Of a DNA stretch of 39,910 nt, positions 27,334 through 36,562 are shown one piece after another; position 1 is the first letter of the stretch, and the number at the start of each line of letters is the position of its first letter. Source of the DNA: Chloroflexota bacterium. GTDB taxonomy: Bacteria; Chloroflexota; Dehalococcoidia; UBA2979. The notes below the pieces were generated by a model. That model saw only the letters and a program-made list of their open reading frames with translations. It had not been told where the DNA came from and did no database searches. Location of the stretch: contig JAQCKI010000004.1 in assembly GCA_027592645.1 (NCBI GenBank), positions 1 to 39,910 on the forward strand. The letters run 5' to 3'. The translations under genes and the position numbers were made by a program.

Positions 27334-30144
27334 CTACTCCATCTCGCCCCAGGACACGCCGACCTTCTCATCGAGGTCGAGCGGGACGGCCAGGTCGATG
27401 GAGGGCATGAGCCGCCGGGCGATCTCGCGCACGTCGTCCAGTTCGTCGCGCGGCGTCTCGAAGATCAGTTCGTCGTGCACCTGCAGCAGCATCCGCGCCA
27501 GCCCGCCCTTGCGGCGGTGCGCCTCCAGTTCGACATCGATGTTGTTCATGGCGATCTTGATGATGTCCGCCGCGGCGCCCTGGATCGGCATGTTTACCGC
27601 GACGCGCTCGGCGGCCTGCCGCACCACGTGGTTCCTGGAGCGCAGGTCGGGGATGTAGCGCCGGCGACCGGCCAGCGTCTCCGCATAGCCGCGCTCGCGC
27701 GCCTCCTCCACCACCTCGGTGCGCCACTCCTGGACGCGCGGGTACGCGCCGAAGTAGGCGGTGATGAACGCCTCCGCTTCGTCACGCGGGATGCCCTCGC
27801 GCGTCGCCATGCCAAAGGCGGTGAGGCCGTACAGCACGCCGAAGTTGAAGACCTTCGCGCGACGGCGATCCTCCGAGGTCACGGCGGACTCGGGCTTCTT
27901 GAAAACACTGGCGGCAGTAGCGGTGTGGATGTCCTTGCCTTCGCGGAAGGCCAGTCGCAGGCCCTCGTCGCCGCTGACGTGCGCCAGCACCCGCAGTTCG
28001 ATCTGCGAGTAGTCGATCGAGAGCAGCACCGGCGCCACGCCGCAGTCCCGCGCGACGAACGCGCGGCGCACCAGCTGGCCGATCTCGGTGCGGACGGGGA
28101 TGTTCTGCAGGTTCGGATCGTTGGAGGCGAGCCGGCCCGTGGCCGCCGTCACCTGCGAGAACACCGTGTGCACCCGCCCCGTCCGAGGGTTCACCTGCAG
28201 CGGCAGCGTGTCGATGTAGGTCGACTTGATCTTCGTCAATTCGCGCCAGTCGAGGATGGCATCGATCACCGGGTGCAGCGGGCGCAGCGGCTCCAGCGCG
28301 TCCGCGTCCGTGGTGAAGCCGGTCTTGGTCTTGCGGGTGTGGGGTAGTCCGAGTTCATCGAAGAGCAGTTTCGAGAGTTCCAGTGGGGAGCCGATCCTGA
28401 CCTCGTGCCCCACGGCGTCGTACACGGCGCGTTCCGCCGCCTTGATGCGATCGCCGAGCGTCCGGTCGATGCCGGCGAGGACACTGGTGTCCAGGGCGAC
28501 GCCGTAGTGCTCCATGCGTGCCAGCACGGGCACGTGCGGCAGGTCGATCTCCTTGAAGACACGCTCCAGTGCTGCCTCGGCCAGTTCCTCGCGCAGCGGT
28601 GCGACTGCGCTCGCCATCATGTCCGCGTTCGCTGCCGCGTACCGCGTCACGTCCTCGATCGGCGCACGCGAGAACGGGATCGCCTTGCTCGCATTCCCCA
28701 GGAACGACTTCGGGTCGATGGTCTCGCGGTGGAGGCGGGAGGAAGCGAGCCGCTGCAGCGTGATGTTGGAGTCGCCGGCCAGGTACGCGGCGATCTGCGT
28801 GTCGAAGTCGACCGAGGCCGGCCAGCAGCGCGGATCCGCCTCGGATAGCGCCAGCAGCGCAAACTTCGCATCGTGGCTGATGCGCTCGATCGCCGGGTCG
28901 GTCAGAAGCGGCACCAGCGCGTCCAGCACCGCCGTACGCGGCAACTGGCCGGGACCTGCGCCCGCGCCATCATCCAGCAGGCGCGGCTGCTCCTCGGACA
29001 CGTGGCCAAACGGGACGTACGCAGCCCGCCCCGGCTCCGGGCTGATCGCGATGCCGACGAGGCTGTCGCCCGCCTTCACCGGGTGATCGCTGTCCGCCAC
29101 GACGGAGAGTGCCATGCGCCCGCTGGCGCGCACCGCGGCGATGAGCGCATCCAGCCCGGCCTGCGTGGTGACGGTCTCGTAGGTGCCGTCCGGTTCCTCA
29201 GAAGGTGCAGCCTCGTCATCAACGAGGTCGGAGTCCGGGAGACGGCGGATCAGCGACCGGAACTCCAGTTCGTTGAACAGGTCCACCACCGCCTGCCGGT
29301 GGTAGTGCCGCACGATGGACGACTCCAGGTCCAGCGTCACATCGGGCACCTCGCGCACAATCGTCGCGAGTTCGCGCGAGAGGATGGCGTCGTTGACGCC
29401 GGCCTCCAGCGCCGCGCGCAGCCGCTTCGGCTCGACCTCCTCAATGCGATCGAGCATCACGTCCAGCGTGCCGAACTGCTCGATGAGCGCCTTCGCCCCC
29501 TTCTCGCCGATGCCCTTCACGCCGGGGATGTTGTCGGAGGTGTCACCCACCAGCGCCTTGTAGTCCACCATCCGCTCCGGCTCGAAGCCGAACCGGTCGA
29601 TGACGGTCTCTATGTCGTACATGATGTAGTCCTTCTGGTACGCGCGGTACATGTAGACCCGCACGCCCGGCTGGACCAGCTGCACCATGTCGTTGTCCAT
29701 GGTGACGATGACGACGGGGATGCCCTCTTCCTTCGCCTGCTGAGCCAGCGTGCCCAGCACGTCGTCCGCCTCGTACCCCATCTTCTCGACGAGCGGAATC
29801 TGGAAGGCCGCCAGCAGCTGGCGGACGCGCTCGAACTGCGGGATGAGGTCGTCGGGCGTCGCATCGCGGTGCGCCTTGTAGCGCTCGTCGCGCGCCTTGC
29901 GGAACGTCTCCTCGGAAGCGTCCCAGGCGGCGATGACGTGGGTGGGCTTCAACTCGTTGAGGACGGTGAGCAGGCTGTTGGCGTAGCCGAAGACGGCCGC
30001 CACCGGCTCCCCCGTCCGGCGCACGGTGAGCACGTCACGCAGCGCGAAGTAGGAGCGAAAGATGATGCCGTGCGAGTCGAGGATGACGAGCAGGGGCTCC
30101 TGCGCGGCCTCGGCGGCGGGGGCGGTCTCAGTGGTGCTGGTCAC
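27334..30144 (-). CDS. polA: DNA polymerase I
   Basis: 5'-3' exonuclease domain (ILDSHGIIFRSYFAL, VTMDNDMVQLV, SDNIPGVKGIGEKGA) plus polymerase domain (SIDYSQIELRVLAHVSGD, RRRAKVFNFGVLYGL, QVHDELIFE). GTG at 30144. Confidence 0.97.
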   Translation of the reverse strand: MTSTTETAPAAEAAQEPLLVILDSHGIIFRSYFALRDVLTVRRTGEPVAAVFGYANSLLTVLNELKPTHVIAAWDASEETFRKARDERYKAHRDATPDDLIPQFERVRQLLAAFQIPLVEKMGYEADDVLGTLAQQAKEEGIPVVIVTMDNDMVQLVQPGVRVYMYRAYQKDYIMYDIETVIDRFGFEPERMVDYKALVGDTSDNIPGVKGIGEKGAKALIEQFGTLDVMLDRIEEVEPKRLRAALEAGVNDAILSRELATIVREVPDVTLDLESSIVRHYHRQAVVDLFNELEFRSLIRRLPDSDLVDDEAAPSEEPDGTYETVTTQAGLDALIAAVRASGRMALSVVADSDHPVKAGDSLVGIAISPEPGRAAYVPFGHVSEEQPRLLDDGAGAGPGQLPRTAVLDALVPLLTDPAIERISHDAKFALLALSEADPRCWPASVDFDTQIAAYLAGDSNITLQRLASSRLHRETIDPKSFLGNASKAIPFSRAPIEDVTRYAAANADMMASAVAPLREELAEAALERVFKEIDLPHVPVLARMEHYGVALDTSVLAGIDRTLGDRIKAAERAVYDAVGHEVRIGSPLELSKLLFDELGLPHTRKTKTGFTTDADALEPLRPLHPVIDAILDWRELTKIKSTYIDTLPLQVNPRTGRVHTVFSQVTAATGRLASNDPNLQNIPVRTEIGQLVRRAFVARDCGVAPVLLSIDYSQIELRVLAHVSGDEGLRLAFREGKDIHTATAASVFKKPESAVTSEDRRRAKVFNFGVLYGLTAFGMATREGIPRDEAEAFITAYFGAYPRVQEWRTEVVEEARERGYAETLAGRRRYIPDLRSRNHVVRQAAERVAVNMPIQGAAADIIKIAMNNIDVELEAHRRKGGLARMLLQVHDELIFETPRDELDDVREIARRLMPSIDLAVPLDLDEKVGVSWGEME

Positions 30145-30232
30145 GGCCCGAGTATAGCCCGCGGCCCGCCCGTGCCCGACCGCCGGGCGGCATCCCACCC
30201 TTCCGCACGCTCCCGGGACACCCGGGAGGCGC

Positions 30233-33200
30233 ATGGCACGTATCATGCCGCGGATGTTGCGCTACCGATCCCTGCCGAGGCTTGCCATCCGCCGGATGTC
30301 GCGCAACTGGCGGCTGCTCCTGAGCATCGTCGTGGGCACCATGGTGGCCGCCGCCATCCTCTCCGCCACGGCGGTCTACGCAGACGCCATCCGCGACCTG
30401 GGCCTCCGCTACGCGCTCGACCAGCACGATCCGAAGGCGCTCGACGTCGTGGTGAGCCAGAACAACGTCACGGTCTCGGGCGCGACCTACAGCGCGACGC
30501 GCACGCGTCAGGACGCGGTGCTGGCGAACACGCTGGGAGCAACCGCCGGCGACCTCGTGCGGCAGGGCGTCAGCGCCACGCTCTTCCCGAGTGCGCCCGG
30601 GGTGGCCCCGGGCGATGACCCGGCACGGCCGCGTGCCAACGTGGTGTTCCGCTCGGATCTCGATACGCACATCGAGATCGTCGCCGGGAGCGCACCGGTG
30701 GCGGCACCGAGCCGCACGAGCGGGCCGATAGATGTCCTCGTGGGCCGCGCCACGGCAGAGGTCGCCGGACTGACCATCGGCCAGGAACTGGACCTGACAC
30801 CGTTCTGGGATGCCTCGGCGGCACCGCTGCGCGTGCGCATTTCCGGCTTCGCCGTTGAGCGCGACCCGTTCGACCGCTACTGGGGGCAGGCCCCCGTACG
30901 GCTCGACGTGGAGTCTCGGACGTGGCCCACCTACCGCCTGTTCGTCTCGGAGGCCACGTTCTTCGGCGGTGCACTGGCGGGGCTGCCCGGCATGACCGCC
31001 GACTACCGGAACGACCACCAGGTGAACCTGGAGGCGCTCGACGCCCGCAACGCGGTCCCGATCGCGAACGGCCTCGGCGCGCTCGGCCGCACCCTTCGGG
31101 GCATCGACGAGCGGGTGACCGTCGAGGTCGGCCTGGAGCCCGTGCTGCGATCGTTCGACGAGAAGTTGTTCTTCACACGCATCCCGCTGCTGGTGCTGCT
31201 GCTGCAGGTCGGCGGCATCGTCGCGTACTACCTAGTGATGGTCTCCACGATGCTGATCGAGCGGCAGGCGGCGGAGATCGCCACCATGCGCAGCCGCGGA
31301 GCCACCACGCCGCAGTTGCTCGCGATGTACGGCGTGGAGGGCTTCATCCTCGCGATCCTGGCCACCGCGGTGGGGCCACCGCTGGCGGGATTGGTGATTA
31401 GCGCACTCGGGCCGACGCCGGCATTCAGCGCGCTCTCGGGCGGTGGCGCGCTCACGGTGCACATCGGCGCTGCCGCGTACATCCTCGCGATTGCGGGCGC
31501 GCTGCTCGCGTTCACGGCGCTGATGGTGCCCGCGTGGTTCGCCACACGGGACACGGTGGTGGAGTTCAAGCGCGGCGTGGCGCGGCCGAAGCCGGTGCCG
31601 TTGCTGCTGCGCTACTACCTCGACGTGGCGTTCGTCCTCGTCGTCGCGGCGATCTTCTACCGCCTGTCGCAGCAGGACGGCCTGGTCTCCGAGACGATCT
31701 TTGGCGAGGCGCGCGTGGACCCGTTCCTGCTGGCCACGCCGGCGGTGTTCATGCTCACGGTCGGCATCGTGTTCCTGCGCCTGTTCCCGGTGGTGCTGCG
31801 CCTCGTGGCCTGGATCGTGGGCTGGACGCGGAGCGTCGCGATCCTCGCGGGGATCCGCGCGCTGGTCCGAAACCCTACGCACTACACACGGCTGGTGCTG
31901 CTGCTGATGTTCGCCACCGGCGTCGGCATGTTCGGTGCCACGTTCTCGGCCACCCTCAGCCATTCGTACGAGGATCGCGCTCTGTACGTCTCCGGCGCGG
32001 ACGTGCGAGCCGCGGGACTGGTGCCGCCGGCCTTCCAGGGCACGGATGGCGTGCTCGCCGCACTGGAGGGCGTCCCGGCGGACGACGCCAGCGTCGCGGT
32101 GCGCACCACCGGCTTTGCGTACGCCGGGCGCAACACCGCGGATGTCCAATTCCTCGGGGTCGACCCCGCCACGTTCGCGGAGGTGGCCTACTTCCGCGGC
32201 GACTTCGCCCCGCAGTCGCTCGACGCGATGATGGCAACGCTGGCCGATGACCCCGTTGTCCCGGCCACGGGGCCGCACCTGCCTGCGGACGCGCGCCAGA
32301 TCGGCCTCTGGGTGCAGTTCCCTGACATCCGCGGGCGGATCGCGTTCGGCATCTCGCTCCGCGACGCCACGGGAAGGATCTCCCACCGCCAGGTCGGCAT
32401 CACCCGGCCCGATCACCCCTCCACGACCGGGTGGACGCTCTTCGCCGCCGATCTCGAAGCGCCGAGGACGCGTGCGGGCGCCGTTTCCAACGAGCCGGCG
32501 CTGGTCGCCCCCGTCGAACTGCTCGGCGTCTGGTTGACGCCGGCGGGGCGCACCGCCTCGCAGCGGGGTGTCGTGCACTTCGGGCCCGCAATCACGACGG
32601 CTTCCGCGCCGAACGAGGCAAGCGAGGTCGCCGGGCTCGTGGAGCGGGAGACGGCGTGGCCGGACGCCGCCCTCGTGCAGGACTTCAGCACGCCCGGCTT
32701 CGAACTCGTGCGGGCGCTGAAGCAGGCCACGACATCCGACCAGGTACGCATCATCGAGGGTGGCCCGCCGGGCGGCGGCGGCACGCTCCGCATGGACTGG
32801 TTCGACAGCGCCGGCACGCCCGGCTTCCGCGGAGTTGCCGCGGTGTTCGAAGGTGGCGCAGTGCCGGCCTACCTCAGCCGTCGCGAGGCGGACGCGCTGG
32901 GGCTGACTCCGGGCGACACGTTCCGTGCCTCCGCCGGCAGCCGCTACTTCGAGGCGCAACTGGCCGGCGTCTTCGACTACTTCCCGACGTTTGACCCGAA
33001 CGCCCGAGGCGGCCTCGCGGTGGTGGACGGTGCGCGCTTCGCGGCGACGATCAACGCGGGACTCCCGGATCGCTGGGTGATCCCCAACGAGGCCTGGTTC
33101 GCCTCGGACAGTCCCGGGGCGACCGTCGCGGCGCTGGCGGCGCTCCAGCCGCGCGAGGTGGTCCAGCGCGCGGAGGTGCTGGCAGAGCAGCAGGAGGACC

Positions 33201-33640
33201 CGCTGGTGGCGGCGGGGTGGGCCGGCATCCTCGCGATTTCGTTCGGCGCAGTGCTGCTGCTCTCGGCGATCGGCTTCATCGTCTACTCGTACCTGACGGC
33301 GCAGCAACGAGGCCTGGAGTTCGCGATCCTCCGCACGCTCGGCTTCTCCCGCGTACAGGTGTTCGGGGTGGTGTTGTTCGAGCACCTATTCGTGATCGCG
33401 GCGGGCATGGGCCTCGGCACGGCCGTGGGCCTCCGCCTCGGGCGGATGATGCTCGGGCTACTCGCGGTCGACGAGCGCGGCGCCGCCGTGCTGCCGCCGC
33501 TGCTGATGCGCGTCTCCTGGATCGAGGTCGCCGCGGTGTGGGGCATCCTCGGTACGGTGTTCATCGCTACGATTGCCGCGGTGGTCGCGCTCTACTTCCG
33601 CCTGGCCGTCCACCGCGTATTGAGGATTGGCGACGCTTGA
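30233..33640 (+). CDS. Large FtsX-domain ABC transporter permease (two FtsX modules, two extracytoplasmic domains)
   Basis: N-terminal TM, MacB-periplasmic-like domain, TM block with STMLIERQAAEIATMRSRGATTPQLLAMYGVEGFIL, second ECD, C-terminal TM block with EFAILRTLGFSRVQVFGVVLFEHLFV. Confidence 0.9.
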   Translation: MARIMPRMLRYRSLPRLAIRRMSRNWRLLLSIVVGTMVAAAILSATAVYADAIRDLGLRYALDQHDPKALDVVVSQNNVTVSGATYSATRTRQDAVLANTLGATAGDLVRQGVSATLFPSAPGVAPGDDPARPRANVVFRSDLDTHIEIVAGSAPVAAPSRTSGPIDVLVGRATAEVAGLTIGQELDLTPFWDASAAPLRVRISGFAVERDPFDRYWGQAPVRLDVESRTWPTYRLFVSEATFFGGALAGLPGMTADYRNDHQVNLEALDARNAVPIANGLGALGRTLRGIDERVTVEVGLEPVLRSFDEKLFFTRIPLLVLLLQVGGIVAYYLVMVSTMLIERQAAEIATMRSRGATTPQLLAMYGVEGFILAILATAVGPPLAGLVISALGPTPAFSALSGGGALTVHIGAAAYILAIAGALLAFTALMVPAWFATRDTVVEFKRGVARPKPVPLLLRYYLDVAFVLVVAAIFYRLSQQDGLVSETIFGEARVDPFLLATPAVFMLTVGIVFLRLFPVVLRLVAWIVGWTRSVAILAGIRALVRNPTHYTRLVLLLMFATGVGMFGATFSATLSHSYEDRALYVSGADVRAAGLVPPAFQGTDGVLAALEGVPADDASVAVRTTGFAYAGRNTADVQFLGVDPATFAEVAYFRGDFAPQSLDAMMATLADDPVVPATGPHLPADARQIGLWVQFPDIRGRIAFGISLRDATGRISHRQVGITRPDHPSTTGWTLFAADLEAPRTRAGAVSNEPALVAPVELLGVWLTPAGRTASQRGVVHFGPAITTASAPNEASEVAGLVERETAWPDAALVQDFSTPGFELVRALKQATTSDQVRIIEGGPPGGGGTLRMDWFDSAGTPGFRGVAAVFEGGAVPAYLSRREADALGLTPGDTFRASAGSRYFEAQLAGVFDYFPTFDPNARGGLAVVDGARFAATINAGLPDRWVIPNEAWFASDSPGATVAALAALQPREVVQRAEVLAEQQEDPLVAAGWAGILAISFGAVLLLSAIGFIVYSYLTAQQRGLEFAILRTLGFSRVQVFGVVLFEHLFVIAAGMGLGTAVGLRLGRMMLGLLAVDERGAAVLPPLLMRVSWIEVAAVWGILGTVFIATIAAVVALYFRLAVHRVLRIGDA

Positions 33641-34560
33641 TGGTGCAACCCGTGCCCGATGAGGCGCCGTACATCCACTGCGAAGACCTGTTCAAGATCT
33701 ACAAATCGGACGACCTCGAGGTCGTCGCGCTCCGCGGCCTGGATCTGCGCGTGGAGCGCGGCGAGATGATGGCGATCGTCGGTGCCTCCGGTTCCGGCAA
33801 ATCCACGCTGCTGAACATCCTCGCCGGGCTAGATCAGCCCTCGGCCGGCCGGATTCGGGTCGGCGAGCGCGACCTGCTCACCGTCCGCGAGGAGGACCTC
33901 GTCGACTACCGCCGGCGAGACGTTGGCTTCGTCTGGCAGCAGACCGGGCGCAACCTGATCCCGTACCTCGGCGCGCAGGAGAATGTGGAGGTGCCGATGG
34001 CGCTGGAGGGCGTTCCGCGGCGCGAGGCACGCGAACGCGCGCTCTCGCTCCTCGAGCAGGTCGGCCTCGCCGACAAGCGTCGCAACCGCCCGACGGAACT
34101 CTCCGGCGGCGAGCAGCAGCGCGTCGCGATCGCCGTGGCGCTCGCCAACCGCCCGCCGCTGCTGCTGGCCGACGAGCCGACGGGCGAACTCGACGCCGCC
34201 ACCGCCGACGAGGTGTTCTCGGTCCTCACCCGCCTCAACCGCGACACCGGCGTCACCGTGGTCATCGTCACCCACGACCGCGAGATCACCCGCCGCGTCG
34301 ACCGAGTGGTGGCGATGCGCGACGGGCGCACGAGCACGGAGATCGTCCGCCGTGCCCACTTCGCCCGCGACGAGGCGGAGCGCGCGGAGGAGTTCGCCGT
34401 CGTCGACCGCAGCGGACGTCTCCAGATCCCGCGCGAGTACCTCGACGAACTCGATATCGGCCGCCGCGCCCGCGTCACGATCGAGGGCGACCGCGTGGAG
34501 GTGCGCCCGGAGCAGGCGCACGACGAGACCACGAACCCTGATCGGAAGTGGCGTCGATGA
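33640..34560 (+). CDS. ABC transporter ATP-binding protein (LolD/MacB type) with AbrB-like C-terminal extension
   Basis: IVGASGSGKSTLLNIL, ELSGGEQQRVAIAVALANRPPLLLADEPTGELD; C-term EEFAVVDRSGRLQIPREYLDELDIGRRARVTIEGDRVEVRPE resembles SpoVT/AbrB. Confidence 0.92.
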   Translation: MVQPVPDEAPYIHCEDLFKIYKSDDLEVVALRGLDLRVERGEMMAIVGASGSGKSTLLNILAGLDQPSAGRIRVGERDLLTVREEDLVDYRRRDVGFVWQQTGRNLIPYLGAQENVEVPMALEGVPRREARERALSLLEQVGLADKRRNRPTELSGGEQQRVAIAVALANRPPLLLADEPTGELDAATADEVFSVLTRLNRDTGVTVVIVTHDREITRRVDRVVAMRDGRTSTEIVRRAHFARDEAERAEEFAVVDRSGRLQIPREYLDELDIGRRARVTIEGDRVEVRPEQAHDETTNPDRKWRR

Positions 34561-35342
34561 CCGCCCCGCAAGAGGGACCGCCAACCGGGCCCATGGTCCA
34601 GGTGCGGGACGTGACGCGCGTCTTCCGCTCGGCGGGGACAGCCGTCACGGCGGTGAACCACGTCTCGCTCACCGTGCAGCGCGGCGAGTTCATGGCGATC
34701 GTCGGGCGCTCCGGCTCAGGTAAGACGACGCTGCTGAACCTCATCGCCGGCCTCGACAAGCCGGACGAGGGCGAGGTCATCGTGGATGGCTTGGAGGTGC
34801 ACCGCTTCGGCGATGCGGAGACCACCACGTTCCGCCGTCGCACTGTGGGCTTCGTGTTCCAGTCGTTCGGCCTGCTGCCACTACTCTCGGCCGCCGAGAA
34901 CATCGACCTCGCGCTCCGCATCGCCGGTGCCGGGCTCCGCGAGCGCAGTGAGCGCACCCGCGAACTGCTGACACAGGTCGGCCTCACCGAGCGCGCTCAC
35001 CACCGCCCGTACGAGCTCTCCGGCGGCGAGCAGCAGCGCGTTGCCGTGGCGCGTGCGCTGGCGAACCGGCCACCGCTGATCATCGCGGACGAGCCCACGG
35101 GCGAACTGGACTCCACCACCGGCGCGCAGATCTTCCAGTTGCTGCGCGATGTCGCCACGCAAGGCGTGACCGTGATCGCCGCCACACACGACCCGTTCGT
35201 CATCGAGCATGTCGACCGCGTGCTGGAGATGTCGGACGGGCACATGCTGCCGGAGGGCGAAGGCTCGCTCATTGCGCAGCACCGCCGGCGCGGGGTGGAA
35301 GTCCCCCGCCCTCGCACGGATCCGCCGCCCGTGCGACGCTGA
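34557..35342 (+). CDS. ABC transporter ATP-binding protein (LolD/MacB type)
   Basis: IVGRSGSGKTTLLNLIAGLDKPDEGEV, ELSGGEQQRVAVARALANRPPLIIADEPTGELDSTTG; ATGA overlap with upstream ATPase. Confidence 0.95.
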   Translation: MTAPQEGPPTGPMVQVRDVTRVFRSAGTAVTAVNHVSLTVQRGEFMAIVGRSGSGKTTLLNLIAGLDKPDEGEVIVDGLEVHRFGDAETTTFRRRTVGFVFQSFGLLPLLSAAENIDLALRIAGAGLRERSERTRELLTQVGLTERAHHRPYELSGGEQQRVAVARALANRPPLIIADEPTGELDSTTGAQIFQLLRDVATQGVTVIAATHDPFVIEHVDRVLEMSDGHMLPEGEGSLIAQHRRRGVEVPRPRTDPPPVRR

Positions 35343-35347
35343 CTCGC

Positions 35348-35917
35348 ATGAGCGGCGTGGTCCACGTCATCTGCGCGTCCCTGCGTCCTGATGCTCCCGC
35401 CGAGGCGGTAGCGCAGGCGATGGAGCGCGCCCGCGGCCTCGCTGAGGCACCGGGCGTCCTGCGCACCTTCGCCGCCCGCGCGGACGATGCCATCCTGACC
35501 GCTACCTGGGTCGCCGACGGTGCCGCGCTGGAGGTCTTCGCCGCTTCGCCGCCGCACATGGCCTTCGTGATGCGTGGGCTGGCACCGTGCATCCGCGGCA
35601 TGTGGAGCGCCGCCGCCGAGACCGAGGCGGCCCCGCCCACCGAAGCGGCTGCGCTGTGGGTGTTCGCCGTACGTGACGCCGAGGCCGTCTTCGAGTGGCA
35701 GGTGCGCGACCTTCTCGCTGGCCTCGATGCGCTGCCGGGGCACCTCGCCGCGGGGCCCACGTTCGAGGAGCGCGACCGCTACCGCGCCGGCGGCGTGGTG
35801 GCGGTGCCAGCTGGCGGGATCGAGGCGTTCACGGCGGCCCTCAGTGCCGCCCGACAGACCTGGGGCGACCTCGCAGAGCACGTGGTCGATGGCTTCGCGC
35901 CGGTGGCCGCGTCGTGA
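35348..35917 (+). CDS. Hypothetical protein, probable tandem dimeric alpha/beta-barrel (ABM/Dabb-like) domains
   Basis: Two ~90-aa halves with similar hydrophobic patterning: VVHVICASLRPDAPAEAVAQAMERARGLAEAPGVLRTFAAR... and AALWVFAVRDAEAVFEWQVRDLLAGLDALPGHLA.... Confidence 0.55.
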   Translation: MSGVVHVICASLRPDAPAEAVAQAMERARGLAEAPGVLRTFAARADDAILTATWVADGAALEVFAASPPHMAFVMRGLAPCIRGMWSAAAETEAAPPTEAAALWVFAVRDAEAVFEWQVRDLLAGLDALPGHLAAGPTFEERDRYRAGGVVAVPAGGIEAFTAALSAARQTWGDLAEHVVDGFAPVAAS

Positions 35918-36555
35918 ACATGCCACCCGGCACTGGCGGCCCGACGAAGTACCGGGGGCGGCCACCCGGCGAGCGACGGAACCAGGGCGGCGGCCGGCGG
36001 CGCGCCTCGCCCGACCTCTCGACGGTCTCGGAGCGGCGGATGCGGCGGCAGTTGAGCCGCGTGATGCTGGTGGTGGCTGTCCTCATCCTCTTTGTCGTTG
36101 GGATCTCTGCCCTCGCCGAACGCGGTGGCCGGGACGCGCTTCCCGTCGAAGGCTCACTCGTTCCCGTCCCCGGCGCCGTGGCGGTGCCAGTCGACCGGAT
36201 CATCGACGGCGACACCCTGGACGTCCGGGTCGCCGGCAGCACCGTGCGGGTGCGCCTCTACGGTGTCGACACACCCGAGCGCGGCGAGACCTGCTTCCGC
36301 GAGGCGACTGATCGACTGCGCGAACTCGCGGGCGATGTCGTGCAACTGCTCCCCGACGCCCGCCTTACGGACTCGTTCAGTCGCGAGTTGCGTTATGTCT
36401 ATTCAGCAGACGCGATCCTGATCGACGAAGCCCTCGTCGTCGAGGGCTTCGGTGTCGCGTGGCGTGACGATGGTTCGAAGCGCGCCTCGATCATCGCGGC
36501 GGAGGAGGAGGCCCGCGCAGCGGGCCGCGGCTGCCTCTGGACGGCGGGCAGGTAG
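35914..36555 (+). CDS. Membrane-anchored thermonuclease-family (SNase-like) nuclease
   Basis: N-terminal TM (RVMLVVAVLILFVVGISAL); RIIDGDTLDVRVAGSTVRVRLYGVDTPERGETC, TDSFSRELRYVY. Alternative ATG at 35920. Confidence 0.9.
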   Translation: MNMPPGTGGPTKYRGRPPGERRNQGGGRRRASPDLSTVSERRMRRQLSRVMLVVAVLILFVVGISALAERGGRDALPVEGSLVPVPGAVAVPVDRIIDGDTLDVRVAGSTVRVRLYGVDTPERGETCFREATDRLRELAGDVVQLLPDARLTDSFSRELRYVYSADAILIDEALVVEGFGVAWRDDGSKRASIIAAEEEARAAGRGCLWTAGR

Positions 36556-36562
36556 GTCCGCC

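Noticed and set aside
26719-30618. Long plus-strand ORFs (542 and 581 aa) opposite mutM/polA
   Set aside because: Antisense to conserved genes; Arg/His/Gln-rich, no recognisable domains.
31232-33385. 717-aa minus-strand ORF opposite the FtsX permease
   Set aside because: Shadow ORF; extremely Arg/Glu/His-rich with no motif.
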